DNA of 64,000 nucleotides from Ignavibacteriales bacterium. Lineage in GTDB: Bacteria > Bacteroidota > Ignavibacteria > Ignavibacteriales > Ignavibacteriaceae. The translations under genes and the position numbers were made by a program. Location: NCBI GenBank assembly GCA_016709155.1, contig JADJEI010000014.1, forward strand, positions 117,643-181,642, written 5' to 3'. Position 1 is the stretch's first letter; every line of letters starts with the position of its first letter. The notes under the pieces are model-generated. The model was not told where the DNA came from, searched no databases, and saw only the letters and a program-made list of their open reading frames with translations. Positions 8,155 through 17,735 of this stretch are shown in pieces.

Positions 8155-9412
8155 TCTTCACTCAAAAGTTGAAAATCCCCGGTTCCGGTTTTATCAATAA
8201 ATGAAAAAACATTGTTTGCATCTTCATAAAACCATTTTTCTATAATGTAGCCATCGTCGTTTGATATTCTATCAATTTTAGCCGGGTGTCCAAATTTAAC
8301 AAATACTTTTCCCCGATCTGTATTCACACCGCTTTTACCTGAGATTGGTCTAAAATTCAAATTGGCATAATCTATCCTTAAATAGTATTCAGCCATAAGC
8401 TCGTTGTAGCTTGTATTCGGTGAAGGATCATATTTCCCCCAATATTTGTTCAGTGCACTAACGTAATCTTTTTCATCATTGGAAAGAAGCGTTTTAACAA
8501 CCTCCTCCTTTTCTATTATTTTCAGATAAGAAATAGCCTCCTCAGGGTCTGCAAGTGAAACCGGTTTGTTGATCCACAAAGATTTGAAGATGAACTCTTC
8601 TGTAGTCTTTTGATCCTTATTATAATTGATTTTGAATACCACATCCCCCTCCAATAACTTTGAGGAAATATCTTTAATGATAAAACATTTTATTTTTTTC
8701 TCATGAGAACTTTTTAGGACGATTTGATTCTCACACGAAATCTATGTTTAACGAATTGAAAATGTAAGAATTCGTACTCGACATCATTACAGTATCTCTG
8801 TTATTTAACATCGAATAATTAATTTGGCTAATTGAAGTATCAATTACAGGGATTAAAAGAGAAAAAGTTTCCTGGCTGAACGGAATAAACCCATTGAAGT
8901 TAGATAACTGAAGCACCTCCTCCCCATCACAAGTAATTTTCTTTGAATTTATAATGATAGGCTTGATCAAATCGTTCTGCACCATTACTTCTTTATTTAA
9001 TTCATCAGCCTTTATCAAATACTCCCGCTTTGAATTTACATCCGTCAATATTGCTCTCAACTTAAATGTTTTCTTTGCACTAAATAGATAAATTACATCT
9101 TGATCGAAAGTGTTATTATCAATAGACTTGTTAAAATCGAGGGTAAGAATTTTTTTTTGTTTTATTTGCCGCGCAACAAAGACGGAATCATCATCAAACA
9201 ATTCAACATTTATTTGATATGCAGCGCTATAAGTATCCATATCCTTTTCAAACACAAGCGAACTGTAGGGAATTCTAAAAGAATAAGTTATTGATATACC
9301 TGAGTCACGGAACAAGAATACTTTCAGCAAAGAAAGGGATTGTGCGGGGCTGTGAGTAAATTAATGTGAGACTACAAAGTGTAAATACTAAATAAAAAAA
9401 TTTATAATTCAT
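8151..9412 (-). pseudogene. GWxTD-domain secreted protein, interrupted by two frameshifts
   Basis: From an ATG at 9412 the frame encodes a signal peptide (MNYKFFYLVFTLCSLTLIYS) and stops at 9305. The continuation DSGISITYSFRIPYSSLVF is one frame over. That frame stops at 8731, and the C-terminal half, including NTDRGKVFVKFGHPAKID of the GWxTD domain (GVNTD here), is in a third. One base removed near 9306 and one near 8730 would restore a ~420-residue protein. GWxTD proteins are secreted or periplasmic proteins of unknown role, common in Chlorobi and Acidobacteria. The gene precedes pdxA with a 4-bp overlap. Confidence 0.75.
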
Positions 9413-9451
9413 GAATTACTTTCAAATAAATTAACACGAATAAGACACTTT

Positions 9452-9512
9452 TAAAAATAAAAAGGCTTTTCAAAAGTTGAATCTAAATTTCATTCAAACA
9501 TTTGAAAAGCCC
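9452..9512 (-). terminator. Terminator of rho
   Basis: An 11-bp perfect stem (9465-9475 with 9502-9512, GGCTTTTCAAA/TTTGAAAAGCC) lies 20 bp beyond the rho stop. On the minus strand it is followed by a T-rich run (complement of 9452-9464). Confidence 0.8.
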
Positions 9513-9532
9513 AAAATAAAAGGACAAAGAAA

Positions 9533-10786
9533 TCAGCTATTCATATTGTTCAGGAATTCTTTGTTGTTCTTAGTGCCGCGCATTTTATCAAGCAGAAACT
9601 CCATAGCTTCAACTGGAGAAAAATCACTAATGATTTTTCGAAGTATCCACATTTTTTGGAGATCATCTTCTTTCAACAAGAGATCTTCTCTTCTTGTGCC
9701 GGAACGATTAACATCAAGAGCAGGAAAGATTCTTCTATCACTGAGATCACGATTTAGCACCAGTTCCATATTACCGGTACCTTTGAATTCTTCAAAGATA
9801 ACATCATCCATTCTGCTGCCGGTATCTATAAGCGCTGTAGCAATGATGGTTAAACTGCCGCCATCCTCTGTGTTACGAGCGGCTCCAAAAAATCTTTTTG
9901 GTTTTTGAAGAGCATTGGAATCAACACCCCCGGAAAGTATTCTTCCGCTGTGAGGAACTACGATGTTGTGTGCACGCGCTAATCTTGTAATACTGTCAAG
10001 AAGAATTACCACATCCTCTTTTGCTTCGACAAGTCGTTTTGCTTTTTCAATAACCATATCGGCGACCTGCACATGTCTTTCAGCAGGTTCATCAAATGTA
10101 GAACTGATAACTTCAGCTTTAACTGTGCGCTCCATATCAGTAACTTCTTCAGGTCTCTCATCAATAAGAAGAATTATAAGTTTAATTTCGGGATGATTTC
10201 TTGTAATTGAATTTGCGATTTTTTGAAGTAGTACTGTTTTACCGCTCTTGGGAGGGGATACGATCAAACCACGCTGTCCTTTGCCAATCGGGGCAAGAAT
10301 ATCCATAATGCGCATAGAATATTCGCCCGGAGCAGTTTCGAGTGATATTTTTTTTGTCGGATAAACTGGAACTAAATTATCAAAGAGCGTACGATCTCTG
10401 ATTGCCGCAGGATCTAAGTTATTTACTGCCTCAACCCGAAGGAGAGCAAAAAACCTTTCACCATCCTTTGGAGGTCTAACCTGTCCACTAACAAAATCAC
10501 CTGTTCTTAGATTAAACTTTTTTATCTGGGAGGGAGAAACATAAATATCATCGGGCGATGGCAGGTAGTTGTAATCAGAGGAACGCAGGAAGCCGTATTG
10601 ATCGGTCAATACTTCGAGCACACCCTTTGAAAATGTTAACCCATCCTTAGAAGACTGCGCTTCTAAAATTTTGAAAATTAGTTCTTGTTTTCGTAAGTCG
10701 CTGTATCCTGCAATTTCAAGTTGTTTTGCAAGTTCATTTAATTCAACGATTTTCTTCGACTTAAGCTCGGAAATGTCCATAGGCAT
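9533..10786 (-). CDS. rho: Transcription termination factor Rho
   Basis: 417 residues. An N-terminal Rho-N helix bundle (~5-45) and a cold-shock-type RNA-binding domain (~50-120, starting EVLTDQYGFLR) precede the hexameric RecA-like ATPase: Walker A SPPKSGKT, Walker B VVILLDSITRLARAHN, R-loop PKRFFGAARN. It terminates transcription by translocating along untranslated RNA. Another ATG two codons downstream (MDISEL) is an equally possible start. It is monocistronic, with its own terminator. No long acidic or basic insertion is present. Confidence 0.97.
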   Translation of the reverse strand: MPMDISELKSKKIVELNELAKQLEIAGYSDLRKQELIFKILEAQSSKDGLTFSKGVLEVLTDQYGFLRSSDYNYLPSPDDIYVSPSQIKKFNLRTGDFVSGQVRPPKDGERFFALLRVEAVNNLDPAAIRDRTLFDNLVPVYPTKKISLETAPGEYSMRIMDILAPIGKGQRGLIVSPPKSGKTVLLQKIANSITRNHPEIKLIILLIDERPEEVTDMERTVKAEVISSTFDEPAERHVQVADMVIEKAKRLVEAKEDVVILLDSITRLARAHNIVVPHSGRILSGGVDSNALQKPKRFFGAARNTEDGGSLTIIATALIDTGSRMDDVIFEEFKGTGNMELVLNRDLSDRRIFPALDVNRSGTRREDLLLKEDDLQKMWILRKIISDFSPVEAMEFLLDKMRGTKNNKEFLNNMNS

Positions 10787-10975
10787 GATAGAATCCCATT
10801 AGATTTGTTAGTGGAAATGAAAAAGATTATAGAATATAGATTTTAAAAAAATATTGGTTTTCAAAAATTATCCGGAAATGTTCAGTGGAATTTTGCACCC
10901 GGTTTGTTCTTATTTCATGATTGGAATAAGATACGCCTCAAACTTAATGCTAATTAAAAATAATGTCAAGTGCTT

Positions 10976-12232
10976 TTATTGAATTAAGTTAGATTTTATT
11001 TCGCCCAATAAATACATACTGCCGAGCACTACGAGACAATCGTTTTTGTTAGATTGAATAAAGTCATTAATAAATTTCACAGGTTGTGGTTCTAAATTTA
11101 CATTTATATTTTGATTATTTGCAACATTCTGTAAATCTTTAATAGACATTGCTCGCTCGTAATTTACAGTAGTAATTCTGATTTCATCAAAGAACTGATT
11201 TAGCATCAGCAGCATTTTCTCTACTGCTTTATCTTTCATAGCAGCAAAAATTAAAATTTTTTTGCCTTTAATTACTGACGCTTCTTTTTTAAACTCGGAT
11301 AGAAAATTCTCCACCCCTTCGGGGTTATGTGCTGAATCAAAAATGACTAATGGTTTGGTTGAATAATATTCATACCTGCCTTGCAATTTAGTATTATTAA
11401 CAACGTTTCTAATACCCTGTAAAATTATGCGCTGGTTATCTATATTAAAAGTTTTTGCGATCACTAACCCGGCAAGCGCAGCATTATATTTTTGGTAATC
11501 ACCTTTTAAAGGCATAGTCCAATCATCAAGTTCAATCTCTTCTGTATAAAGTTCAATGACTCCCCCGCTGAAGTTTGTATATTCATCAATTGCAAATAGC
11601 TCGCTCTCAGTTTCTCTGCACTTATTTTCAATAACAGCAACAGCCTCTTCAGGCAATTTGCCGATGAATACTTTTGATTTATTTTTAATTATTCCGGCTT
11701 TTTCAAAGGTGATTTCTTTAAGTGAATTTCCAAGAATGTTAGTGTGTTCCTGGCTAATGGAAGTTATCACGATAGCTAAAGGGTTCAAAACATTAGTTGC
11801 ATCCAGCCTTCCGCCCAATCCGGTTTCGATTACCGCATAATCTACTTTTTGATTTTTAAAATACTGAAACGCCATCGCGGTGGTAACTTCAAAAAAAGTG
11901 AGAGATTTATCAAGTATTATTTTCTCATAATTCGCATAAAACTCTGCGATAGCTGAATCCGGAATTTCTTGACTATTAATTCTGATCCGTTCATTAAATC
12001 GAACGAAATGAGGGGAGGTGTATAAACCAACCTTGTACCCGGCTTCCATTAAAGAACTGGCAATAAAAGAGGCAGTACTGCCTTTCCCGTTTGATCCCGC
12101 AATATGTATAGTTTTTAATTCCGCTTGGGGATTCCCAATCTCGTTCAAAAATGAAACTATATTTTCCAAACCAAGTTTGACACCAAATGTATGCAGTGCA
12201 AAAAGCTTATCTAATGTTTCTTTAATATTCAT
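10976..12232 (-). CDS. folC: Dihydrofolate synthase / folylpolyglutamate synthase
   Basis: 418 residues of the Mur-ligase fold. The P-loop HIAGSNGKGSTAS, the GLGGRLDATNV motif and the C-terminal FDSAHNPEG motif are all present. It adds glutamate to dihydropteroate and/or tetrahydrofolates in the cytoplasm. The start lies 5 bp after the pyrD stop, so it is co-transcribed with pyrK-pyrD. No other folate gene is nearby. Confidence 0.94.
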   Translation of the reverse strand: MNIKETLDKLFALHTFGVKLGLENIVSFLNEIGNPQAELKTIHIAGSNGKGSTASFIASSLMEAGYKVGLYTSPHFVRFNERIRINSQEIPDSAIAEFYANYEKIILDKSLTFFEVTTAMAFQYFKNQKVDYAVIETGLGGRLDATNVLNPLAIVITSISQEHTNILGNSLKEITFEKAGIIKNKSKVFIGKLPEEAVAVIENKCRETESELFAIDEYTNFSGGVIELYTEEIELDDWTMPLKGDYQKYNAALAGLVIAKTFNIDNQRIILQGIRNVVNNTKLQGRYEYYSTKPLVIFDSAHNPEGVENFLSEFKKEASVIKGKKILIFAAMKDKAVEKMLLMLNQFFDEIRITTVNYERAMSIKDLQNVANNQNINVNLEPQPVKFINDFIQSNKNDCLVVLGSMYLLGEIKSNLIQ

Positions 12233-12237
12233 TGCAG

Positions 12238-13155
12238 CTATATTAAAAATGATCCGGTTAGTTCTGATAATTTGTTGAGGTTTTGTTTAATGCAAAAATC
12301 TTCAAGCGATGATAAAATTTCTTTAGCAGCAGAGGGATTAATGAAATTCAAAGTTCCAATTTGAACTGCCGACGCACCGGCTATCATAAATTCTACCACA
12401 TCCTGCCAGTTCATTATTCCGCCAATTCCGATTATAGGAATTTCAACATTTCTTTTTATCTCCAATACTTTAGCCAATGCAACGGGTTTAATTGCCGGAC
12501 CAGAAAGTCCGCCTGTTACAGAAAATATTTTTGGTTTACGAGTAAATATATTAAATGAAGTTCCTACAAGTGTATTGATTGCGGAAACTGCATCACCACC
12601 TTCCTGTTTAACAACTTTAGCAAAATCGGCGATGTATGAAACATTTGGTGAAAGCTTTATGATTATCGGTTTTTTGGTCGCTGCACGAACTTTTGCAGTA
12701 ACTTTACCAACAGCAGCTAAATCATTACCAAATTGAAGTCCCCCTTCCTTAACATTCGGGCAGGACACATTTATCTCAAATGCTTTGATTGAATTTTCAT
12801 CAGTTAATAGATTAACACATTCGGCATATTCATCTATATTACTTGCGGCAACGTTGCAAACTATCGGCACATCATATTTTTGCAGAAACGGAATTTTGGT
12901 TTTTATAAATTCTTCCACACCAACATTTGCCAGACCGATAGAATTTAACATACCTGCTGGAGTTTCTACAATACGCTGCGGTGGGTTGCCTTTTCGCGGT
13001 TTCAGGCTTAATGATTTTGTTACGATTGCTCCAATAGTATTGAGATCAATAAACTCAGCCATTTCATTTCCGTACCCAACCGTCCCTGATGCAAGCATGA
13101 TTGGATTTCTTAATTGCAGTGTCCCAATTGAAACGGAGAGATCAACCTTATTCAT
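12238..13155 (-). CDS. pyrD: Dihydroorotate dehydrogenase, catalytic subunit (class 1B)
   Basis: 305-residue TIM-barrel flavoprotein that oxidises dihydroorotate to orotate in pyrimidine synthesis. The catalytic-base loop NVSCPNVKEGG has the class 1 cysteine, and GGIMNWQDVVEFMIAGASAV is the FMN phosphate site. The adjacent pyrK, overlapping by 4 bp, marks it as the NAD-linked 1B heterotetramer rather than the quinone-linked class 2 enzyme. Confidence 0.96.
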   Translation of the reverse strand: MNKVDLSVSIGTLQLRNPIMLASGTVGYGNEMAEFIDLNTIGAIVTKSLSLKPRKGNPPQRIVETPAGMLNSIGLANVGVEEFIKTKIPFLQKYDVPIVCNVAASNIDEYAECVNLLTDENSIKAFEINVSCPNVKEGGLQFGNDLAAVGKVTAKVRAATKKPIIIKLSPNVSYIADFAKVVKQEGGDAVSAINTLVGTSFNIFTRKPKIFSVTGGLSGPAIKPVALAKVLEIKRNVEIPIIGIGGIMNWQDVVEFMIAGASAVQIGTLNFINPSAAKEILSSLEDFCIKQNLNKLSELTGSFLI

Positions 13156-13883
13156 AATTCGACATCCTTGATATTAAATACAGGTCCGTCTTTGCAGACC
13201 AGTAAATATTTATCTTTATGATTAGTTGATTCTATCGGACAGCCCTGACAAATTCCGAAACCACAAGCCATTGCACATTCAGTTGAAACTTCACAGTCAA
13301 AATCGTTTTCAAGAGAAAATTCTTTTAATGGTATTTTGATCTTGCTTTTTTTCAGTTCTGAAATTTTATGTTTTAGCAGCGCAACAACGTTGCCTTTGAA
13401 CCCGGTAGTTCCATCATCAGTGGATGTAAAAAGATTTTTCATTCCATAAGTGATAACATCGTGAATTGATCTTCCACCAATAAAAGTCATTACTTCTTTT
13501 TTATCTGTCAATCGTTTTATTAAAAATGGAAATGGAGCTGCACCTAAACCACCGCCAACGATTACGGCAGTATTGTAATCACCTTCGCTAGTAAAGCCAT
13601 TACCGAGTGGTCCAAGGATATCAACCGGTTCATTTATTTTTTTTGCGGCAAGTAGCTTTGTACCTTCCCCGAGAATATTAAACATCAAATAGATGTAATC
13701 ACCTTCCACATCACAAACACTGAATGGTCGGCGAAGCAATGGATAATACGAATTAGAAACTTTAACATTAAGAAATTGTCCGGGCTGAACAATCGAAGCT
13801 ATTTCGGGGCAATAAATTTTTTGTAAAAATATTTTATGATCAAGTTCGATTAATTCTTTTACAGGAGCATTAACTGTGAACAA
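13152..13883 (-). CDS. pyrK: Dihydroorotate dehydrogenase electron-transfer subunit PyrK
   Basis: 243 residues. A ferredoxin-reductase-like FAD domain (RRPFSVCDVEGDYI), a nucleotide-binding domain (VGGGLGAAPFPFL) and a C-terminal [2Fe-2S] motif, CAMACGFGICQGCP followed by a more distal Cys in LLVCKDGP. It passes electrons from PyrD to NAD+. It overlaps pyrD by 4 bp (ATGA) and follows manC in the same direction by about 50 bp. Confidence 0.95.
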   Translation of the reverse strand: MFTVNAPVKELIELDHKIFLQKIYCPEIASIVQPGQFLNVKVSNSYYPLLRRPFSVCDVEGDYIYLMFNILGEGTKLLAAKKINEPVDILGPLGNGFTSEGDYNTAVIVGGGLGAAPFPFLIKRLTDKKEVMTFIGGRSIHDVITYGMKNLFTSTDDGTTGFKGNVVALLKHKISELKKSKIKIPLKEFSLENDFDCEVSTECAMACGFGICQGCPIESTNHKDKYLLVCKDGPVFNIKDVEL

Positions 13884-13934
13884 TATAAAATCCTATTTAA
13901 TATTTTTATTTATCATAGAATAAAACAAATCAAA

Positions 13935-15002
13935 TCAGGGATGTTCTTCCATTTGATTCAATGTCAGATAGTGAACAACGTTTTTAACATCCTGACAATT
14001 GTCAGGACGGCAAATTAGTAGAGCTTCATCTGTATTGATAATGATTAAGTTTTCAACACCTATAAATTCATTAAATTTATTTGGTAAATAAATGTATGAG
14101 TCAACAGACATATCTGAATAAACTTGCACGGAGATAGAATTGCCATTGTTATCCTTCTCGGAGAGCTGATAAACTTCTTCCCAGCTTCCCACATCACTCC
14201 AATTGAATGAACCTTTCGTAAGATATACTTTGTTAGATTTTTCCATAACGCCGTAATCAATTGAAATTTTTTTGAGTTGTCCATACAAATTGGTTAAAAC
14301 AGATTCAAAGTCGCTTTTGCCAAATGACTTCTTTATAGATTCCAAACTTTCAAATAAATCTGGCATGTGTACTTTCATCTCTTCAAGAATTGAATCTGTC
14401 CGCCATATAAACATACCGCTGTTCCACATAAAATCACCGCTCTCAAGAAATCTAACAGCAGTTGCATAATTTGGTTTTTCGGCGAAAGTAAAAACCTTAT
14501 AAATATTTTGAGCGACTTCCTTATCGTCTATTTGAATATACCCGTAACCGGTTTCAGGTCGGGTGGGTGTAATACCAATTGTCAAAAGTCCGCCGGATTT
14601 ATAAGCAAATTCAATTGCATTTTTTAGAACTTTGTGGAAGGCTTCTTTGTCACGAATAATATGATCTGCAGGCAGAACAATCATCACTGCATCTTTATCT
14701 CTTTTTTCAATTATAATAGATGCCAGCCCGATGCAAGCAGCGGTGTTTCTGCCGAATGGTTCCTCAATAACATTGTCAGATGGAATTTGAGGAAGCTGTT
14801 CACAGATACCCTCCTTTTGGAGTTTATTTGTGATTACTAAAATATTTTGAGTATCCACAAGACCATTTAACCTGCTAACAGTATCCTGAATCATAGTGTT
14901 CTCACCAAAGATTTGAAGCATCTGTTTGGGAGTTTTTTTCTTACTTCTTGGCCAAAATCTTGAACCAACTCCCCCAGCCATGATTACAGCATAAATTTTC
15001 AT
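13935..15002 (-). CDS. manC: Mannose-1-phosphate guanylyltransferase
   Basis: 355 residues, the short form without an isomerase domain. The nucleotidyltransferase signature AGGVGSRFWPRSKKKTPKQ is at the N-terminus, followed by PADHII, FAEKPN and FNWSDVGSWEE. It makes GDP-mannose from GTP and mannose-1-phosphate for surface polysaccharide. It lies upstream of pyrK without other sugar genes, so the pairing is not obviously functional. Confidence 0.93.
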   Translation of the reverse strand: MKIYAVIMAGGVGSRFWPRSKKKTPKQMLQIFGENTMIQDTVSRLNGLVDTQNILVITNKLQKEGICEQLPQIPSDNVIEEPFGRNTAACIGLASIIIEKRDKDAVMIVLPADHIIRDKEAFHKVLKNAIEFAYKSGGLLTIGITPTRPETGYGYIQIDDKEVAQNIYKVFTFAEKPNYATAVRFLESGDFMWNSGMFIWRTDSILEEMKVHMPDLFESLESIKKSFGKSDFESVLTNLYGQLKKISIDYGVMEKSNKVYLTKGSFNWSDVGSWEEVYQLSEKDNNGNSISVQVYSDMSVDSYIYLPNKFNEFIGVENLIIINTDEALLICRPDNCQDVKNVVHYLTLNQMEEHP

Positions 15003-15114
15003 TACTAATTATTCCTCATTTTTAAATTGCTGATTGTGAAAAAAAGATTTTAGAATTTTATCCGACTTGAAAAAGTGACACAATTTAGTGAAGGTTGTTT
15101 ATTAAACATTTTTT

Positions 15115-15963
15115 TTACTTGATCGTATTCCCGAATTTCTCTGCACGGTTTAAATATCCTGTTATGTCAACATCTTTGCCGCGTACAATTGCGACAATAA
15201 CAATCAAGCAGGCACGAATGGACTCAATAACTTCCTTACCGGGCATTAATTTTCTATCCTTAATCTGCGTGAGGGCATTTGAAATTATGAAGTGCATAGC
15301 TGAGATAATCTCAGAACCAATTTTAGCAGAAAGTTCACCATTGGTATTCATCAGTTCGGCGAAAATTCCAATTTGCTCATAGTCAAATTCATCCTGGGAT
15401 AATTTTTTCAGAAGTTGATCTAAGGGTTTTATCTGATCAAGAATCGTATTCTCATAATTTTGGATTAGAAAATCATCATCTGGTTTTTCATCATTAAGTA
15501 TTATATTTTCTTTTAGTTCTTCAGTTTCATTCTTTTCAAAAACGTGCTCATCAACTACTCGTCTGGATAAATCCACACTGATTGATTTGGAAGCTACAGC
15601 TTCTGAATTATTAAATCCATTCTTCATTCGAACACACATCTCTTTGAATGTAACCGGAGTTACATTATTTAAGAGAGTATTAATTTCATTGATGAGCAGA
15701 CTGCTGTGTTCCTTAAACCTCTCACTTAGCTTTAACATATCAACCTGAGATTGACTAAGAAAATTATAAATTTCACCAAGCTTGATAGCAAATTTCGAAA
15801 GCTCGGTAATCTTCTTCATTAATTTAATATCCTCTTCGAGGTTCGTTGATTTGATAATTAAATCTCTAATTTGTGAAACAACCTCGATTTGCTGTGTGGT
15901 TAATCGCAAATTATTAGAAGCCACCGTAATACTCTGTACTATGTATTGTTTTTGAAGATCCAC
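15115..15963 (-). CDS. Conserved-looking protein of unknown function
   Basis: 282 residues, soluble, no signal peptide, almost entirely helical by composition. Residues ~1-110 are rich in heptad-like Leu/Ile and may form a coiled coil. A charged linker (~120-160, VFEKNETEELKENI) separates a C-terminal helical half (~165-282). I recognise no family. It is divergent to the nuo operon and precedes manC by ~110 bp. The long intact frame and biased codon use support a real gene. Confidence 0.6.
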   Translation of the reverse strand: MDLQKQYIVQSITVASNNLRLTTQQIEVVSQIRDLIIKSTNLEEDIKLMKKITELSKFAIKLGEIYNFLSQSQVDMLKLSERFKEHSSLLINEINTLLNNVTPVTFKEMCVRMKNGFNNSEAVASKSISVDLSRRVVDEHVFEKNETEELKENIILNDEKPDDDFLIQNYENTILDQIKPLDQLLKKLSQDEFDYEQIGIFAELMNTNGELSAKIGSEIISAMHFIISNALTQIKDRKLMPGKEVIESIRACLIVIVAIVRGKDVDITGYLNRAEKFGNTIK

Positions 15964-16283
15964 TTTGAATAATTTTCAAAACTTCGTTAGAAAGAAGAAA
16001 AAGGATTGTTATCAAATTTTTGAAGTTTACAAAATAAAGATAACTACAATTCAAAAATATGAATTGCTAAAGCATTATAATAATTTTCTCAAAAATAAAA
16101 ATTAATAACCAACCGATTCTTAAAAGTGAAAAAAAATTATTAAGTTCGTGTGTCAAATTTAATATTTCTTTGATGATTAGCCTATTTATTCGATGGCATA
16201 TATGTTGTAACGGTTTGGAAACTCAGAATAATTACTGAGAATTTTATGTATTTTATGCTTGAACTAAACTAAATAATTTTCTA
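15964..16283. other. Divergent intergenic region upstream of nuoA
   Basis: AT-rich DNA that must carry promoters for the nuo operon (rightward) and the unknown gene (leftward). No convincing -35/-10 or Bacteroidota-type TAnnTTTG box could be assigned. No open frame or RNA gene is seen. Confidence 0.5.
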
Positions 16284-16712
16284 ATGCTGACTGAATTCGG
16301 GAAAATTTTTATCTTCATATTAATAGCTGTCCTATTTGTTGTGATAGCATTAATCGCTGCAAAATTAATTCGCCCTGCCCGACCTACTCAAGAAAAAAAT
16401 ATGACTTACGAATGTGGTGAGACACCCGAAGGATCCCCATGGGTTAAATTTAATATCAGATTTTATGTGGTGGCTTTAATCTTTTTAATATTTGATGTAG
16501 AAGTAGTTTTACTTTTACCCTGGGCATTGGTTTACAAAGAATTTGGAATGTTCGGGTTTTTAACCGGAGCCATTTTTCTGGTTCTTTTAGGATTAGGAAT
16601 GGTTTACGAATGGCGTAAAGGCGATCTTGAATGGGCACGACCGAAAGTGGTCCCTCCGAAACTTGACCTAAATAAAAATGAAATTGATACTAAATTATCT
16701 ACTGAGAATTAA
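16284..16712 (+). CDS. nuoA: NADH-quinone oxidoreductase subunit A
   Basis: 142 residues with three membrane helices (~7-27, 60-80, 90-109). The conserved loop YECGETPEG at 42-50 and the DVEVVLLLPW segment are diagnostic. It is part of the membrane arm near the quinone site. First gene of an 11-gene operon; its stop directly abuts the nuoB start. Confidence 0.96.
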   Translation: MLTEFGKIFIFILIAVLFVVIALIAAKLIRPARPTQEKNMTYECGETPEGSPWVKFNIRFYVVALIFLIFDVEVVLLLPWALVYKEFGMFGFLTGAIFLVLLGLGMVYEWRKGDLEWARPKVVPPKLDLNKNEIDTKLSTEN

Positions 16713-17204
16713 ATGGGTCTATTAGATCAGCAGTTTAAAGACGAAAACATAGTGATAACATCAGTTGAAGATTTATTAAACTGGGCTCGACTGTCTTCGT
16801 TGTGGCAGATGGGTTTTGGATTAGCCTGTTGTGCTATTGAAATGATGGCAACTTCAGCTTCACATTATGACTTTGATAGATTTGGAGTAATCCCCCGCCC
16901 TTCTCCCCGGCAATCCGATGTGATAATTATTTCGGGTACGGTAACTTTAAAAATGGCAACACGAATCAAAAGACTTTATGAGCAAATGCCTGATCCCAAA
17001 TATGTTATCTCGATGGAAAGCTGTTCCAACTGCGGCGGTCCCTATTGGGAACACGGCTACCACGTACTAAAAGGTGTTGATCGTGTAATTCCTGTTGATG
17101 TTTATGTGCCTGGGTGTCCTCCACGCCCTGAAGCTCTGTTAGAGGGCTTGCTTAAGCTGCAGGAAAAAATTAGAAACGAATCATTAGTTAAAAAGCCTGC
17201 ATGA
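16713..17204 (+). CDS. nuoB: NADH-quinone oxidoreductase subunit B
   Basis: 163 residues. Ligands of the N2 [4Fe-4S] cluster are visible: the tandem pair Cys39-Cys40 (GLACCAIEMM), Cys104 (ESCSNCGG) and Cys135 (VPGCPPRPE). N2 is the last cluster before quinone. It overlaps nuoC by 4 bp. Confidence 0.97.
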   Translation: MGLLDQQFKDENIVITSVEDLLNWARLSSLWQMGFGLACCAIEMMATSASHYDFDRFGVIPRPSPRQSDVIIISGTVTLKMATRIKRLYEQMPDPKYVISMESCSNCGGPYWEHGYHVLKGVDRVIPVDVYVPGCPPRPEALLEGLLKLQEKIRNESLVKKPA

Positions 17205-17731
17205 AAACTACTGAAGAAATATTTGTAATTCTTAAACAAAAATTCTCTGATGATATTTTAAATCATATAAAAGGACAACTGGTTGAAGAATATATTGAAG
17301 TTGGTCCTTCAGCAATAGATCAGGTATGTTTATTTCTTCGCGATACCGAAGATTTGATGTTTGACAATCTTATGAATCTTTCTGCTGTTGATGATTTTAA
17401 TGGAAAAAAAATTAAAGACGAAACTGAAAAAGAAATAATGACCGGCGGAACTCTTTCAGTTTTCTATCATCTTGAATCAATGAAGCTCAACCAAAAAGTC
17501 ACACTCAAAATTTCAACAAATCGGGACAACCCGGAGGTTAATTCAGTTGATGCCGTTTGGCATTCGGCAAACTGGCATGAGCGCGAAGCATTTGATTTAT
17601 TAGGAATAAAATTTTTAAACCATCCTGACTTAAGTAGAATATTGATGCCTTATGATTGGGAATTTGGTTACCCTTTAAGAAAAGATTATGAAAATCCGGA
17701 ATTTTATAACGGTATGAAAGTTCCCTATTAA
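17201..17731 (+). CDS. nuoC: NADH-quinone oxidoreductase subunit C
   Basis: 176 residues of the 30-kDa subunit family. The signature WHEREAFDLLGIKF is followed by HPDLSRILMPYDWEGYPL-like sequence and RKDY. It is a peripheral-arm subunit packed on NuoD. NuoC and NuoD are separate genes here, not fused as in E. coli. A 4-bp gap separates it from nuoD. Confidence 0.96.
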   Translation: MKTTEEIFVILKQKFSDDILNHIKGQLVEEYIEVGPSAIDQVCLFLRDTEDLMFDNLMNLSAVDDFNGKKIKDETEKEIMTGGTLSVFYHLESMKLNQKVTLKISTNRDNPEVNSVDAVWHSANWHEREAFDLLGIKFLNHPDLSRILMPYDWEFGYPLRKDYENPEFYNGMKVPY

Positions 17732-17735
17732 ATTT

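Noticed and set aside
13935..15002. manC as part of a capsule cluster
   Set aside because: No other sugar-nucleotide or glycosyltransferase gene is adjacent.
16160..16215. Promoter boxes upstream of nuoA
   Set aside because: TTGATG- and TATATG-like sequences are present but the spacing is too long for a bacterial promoter.
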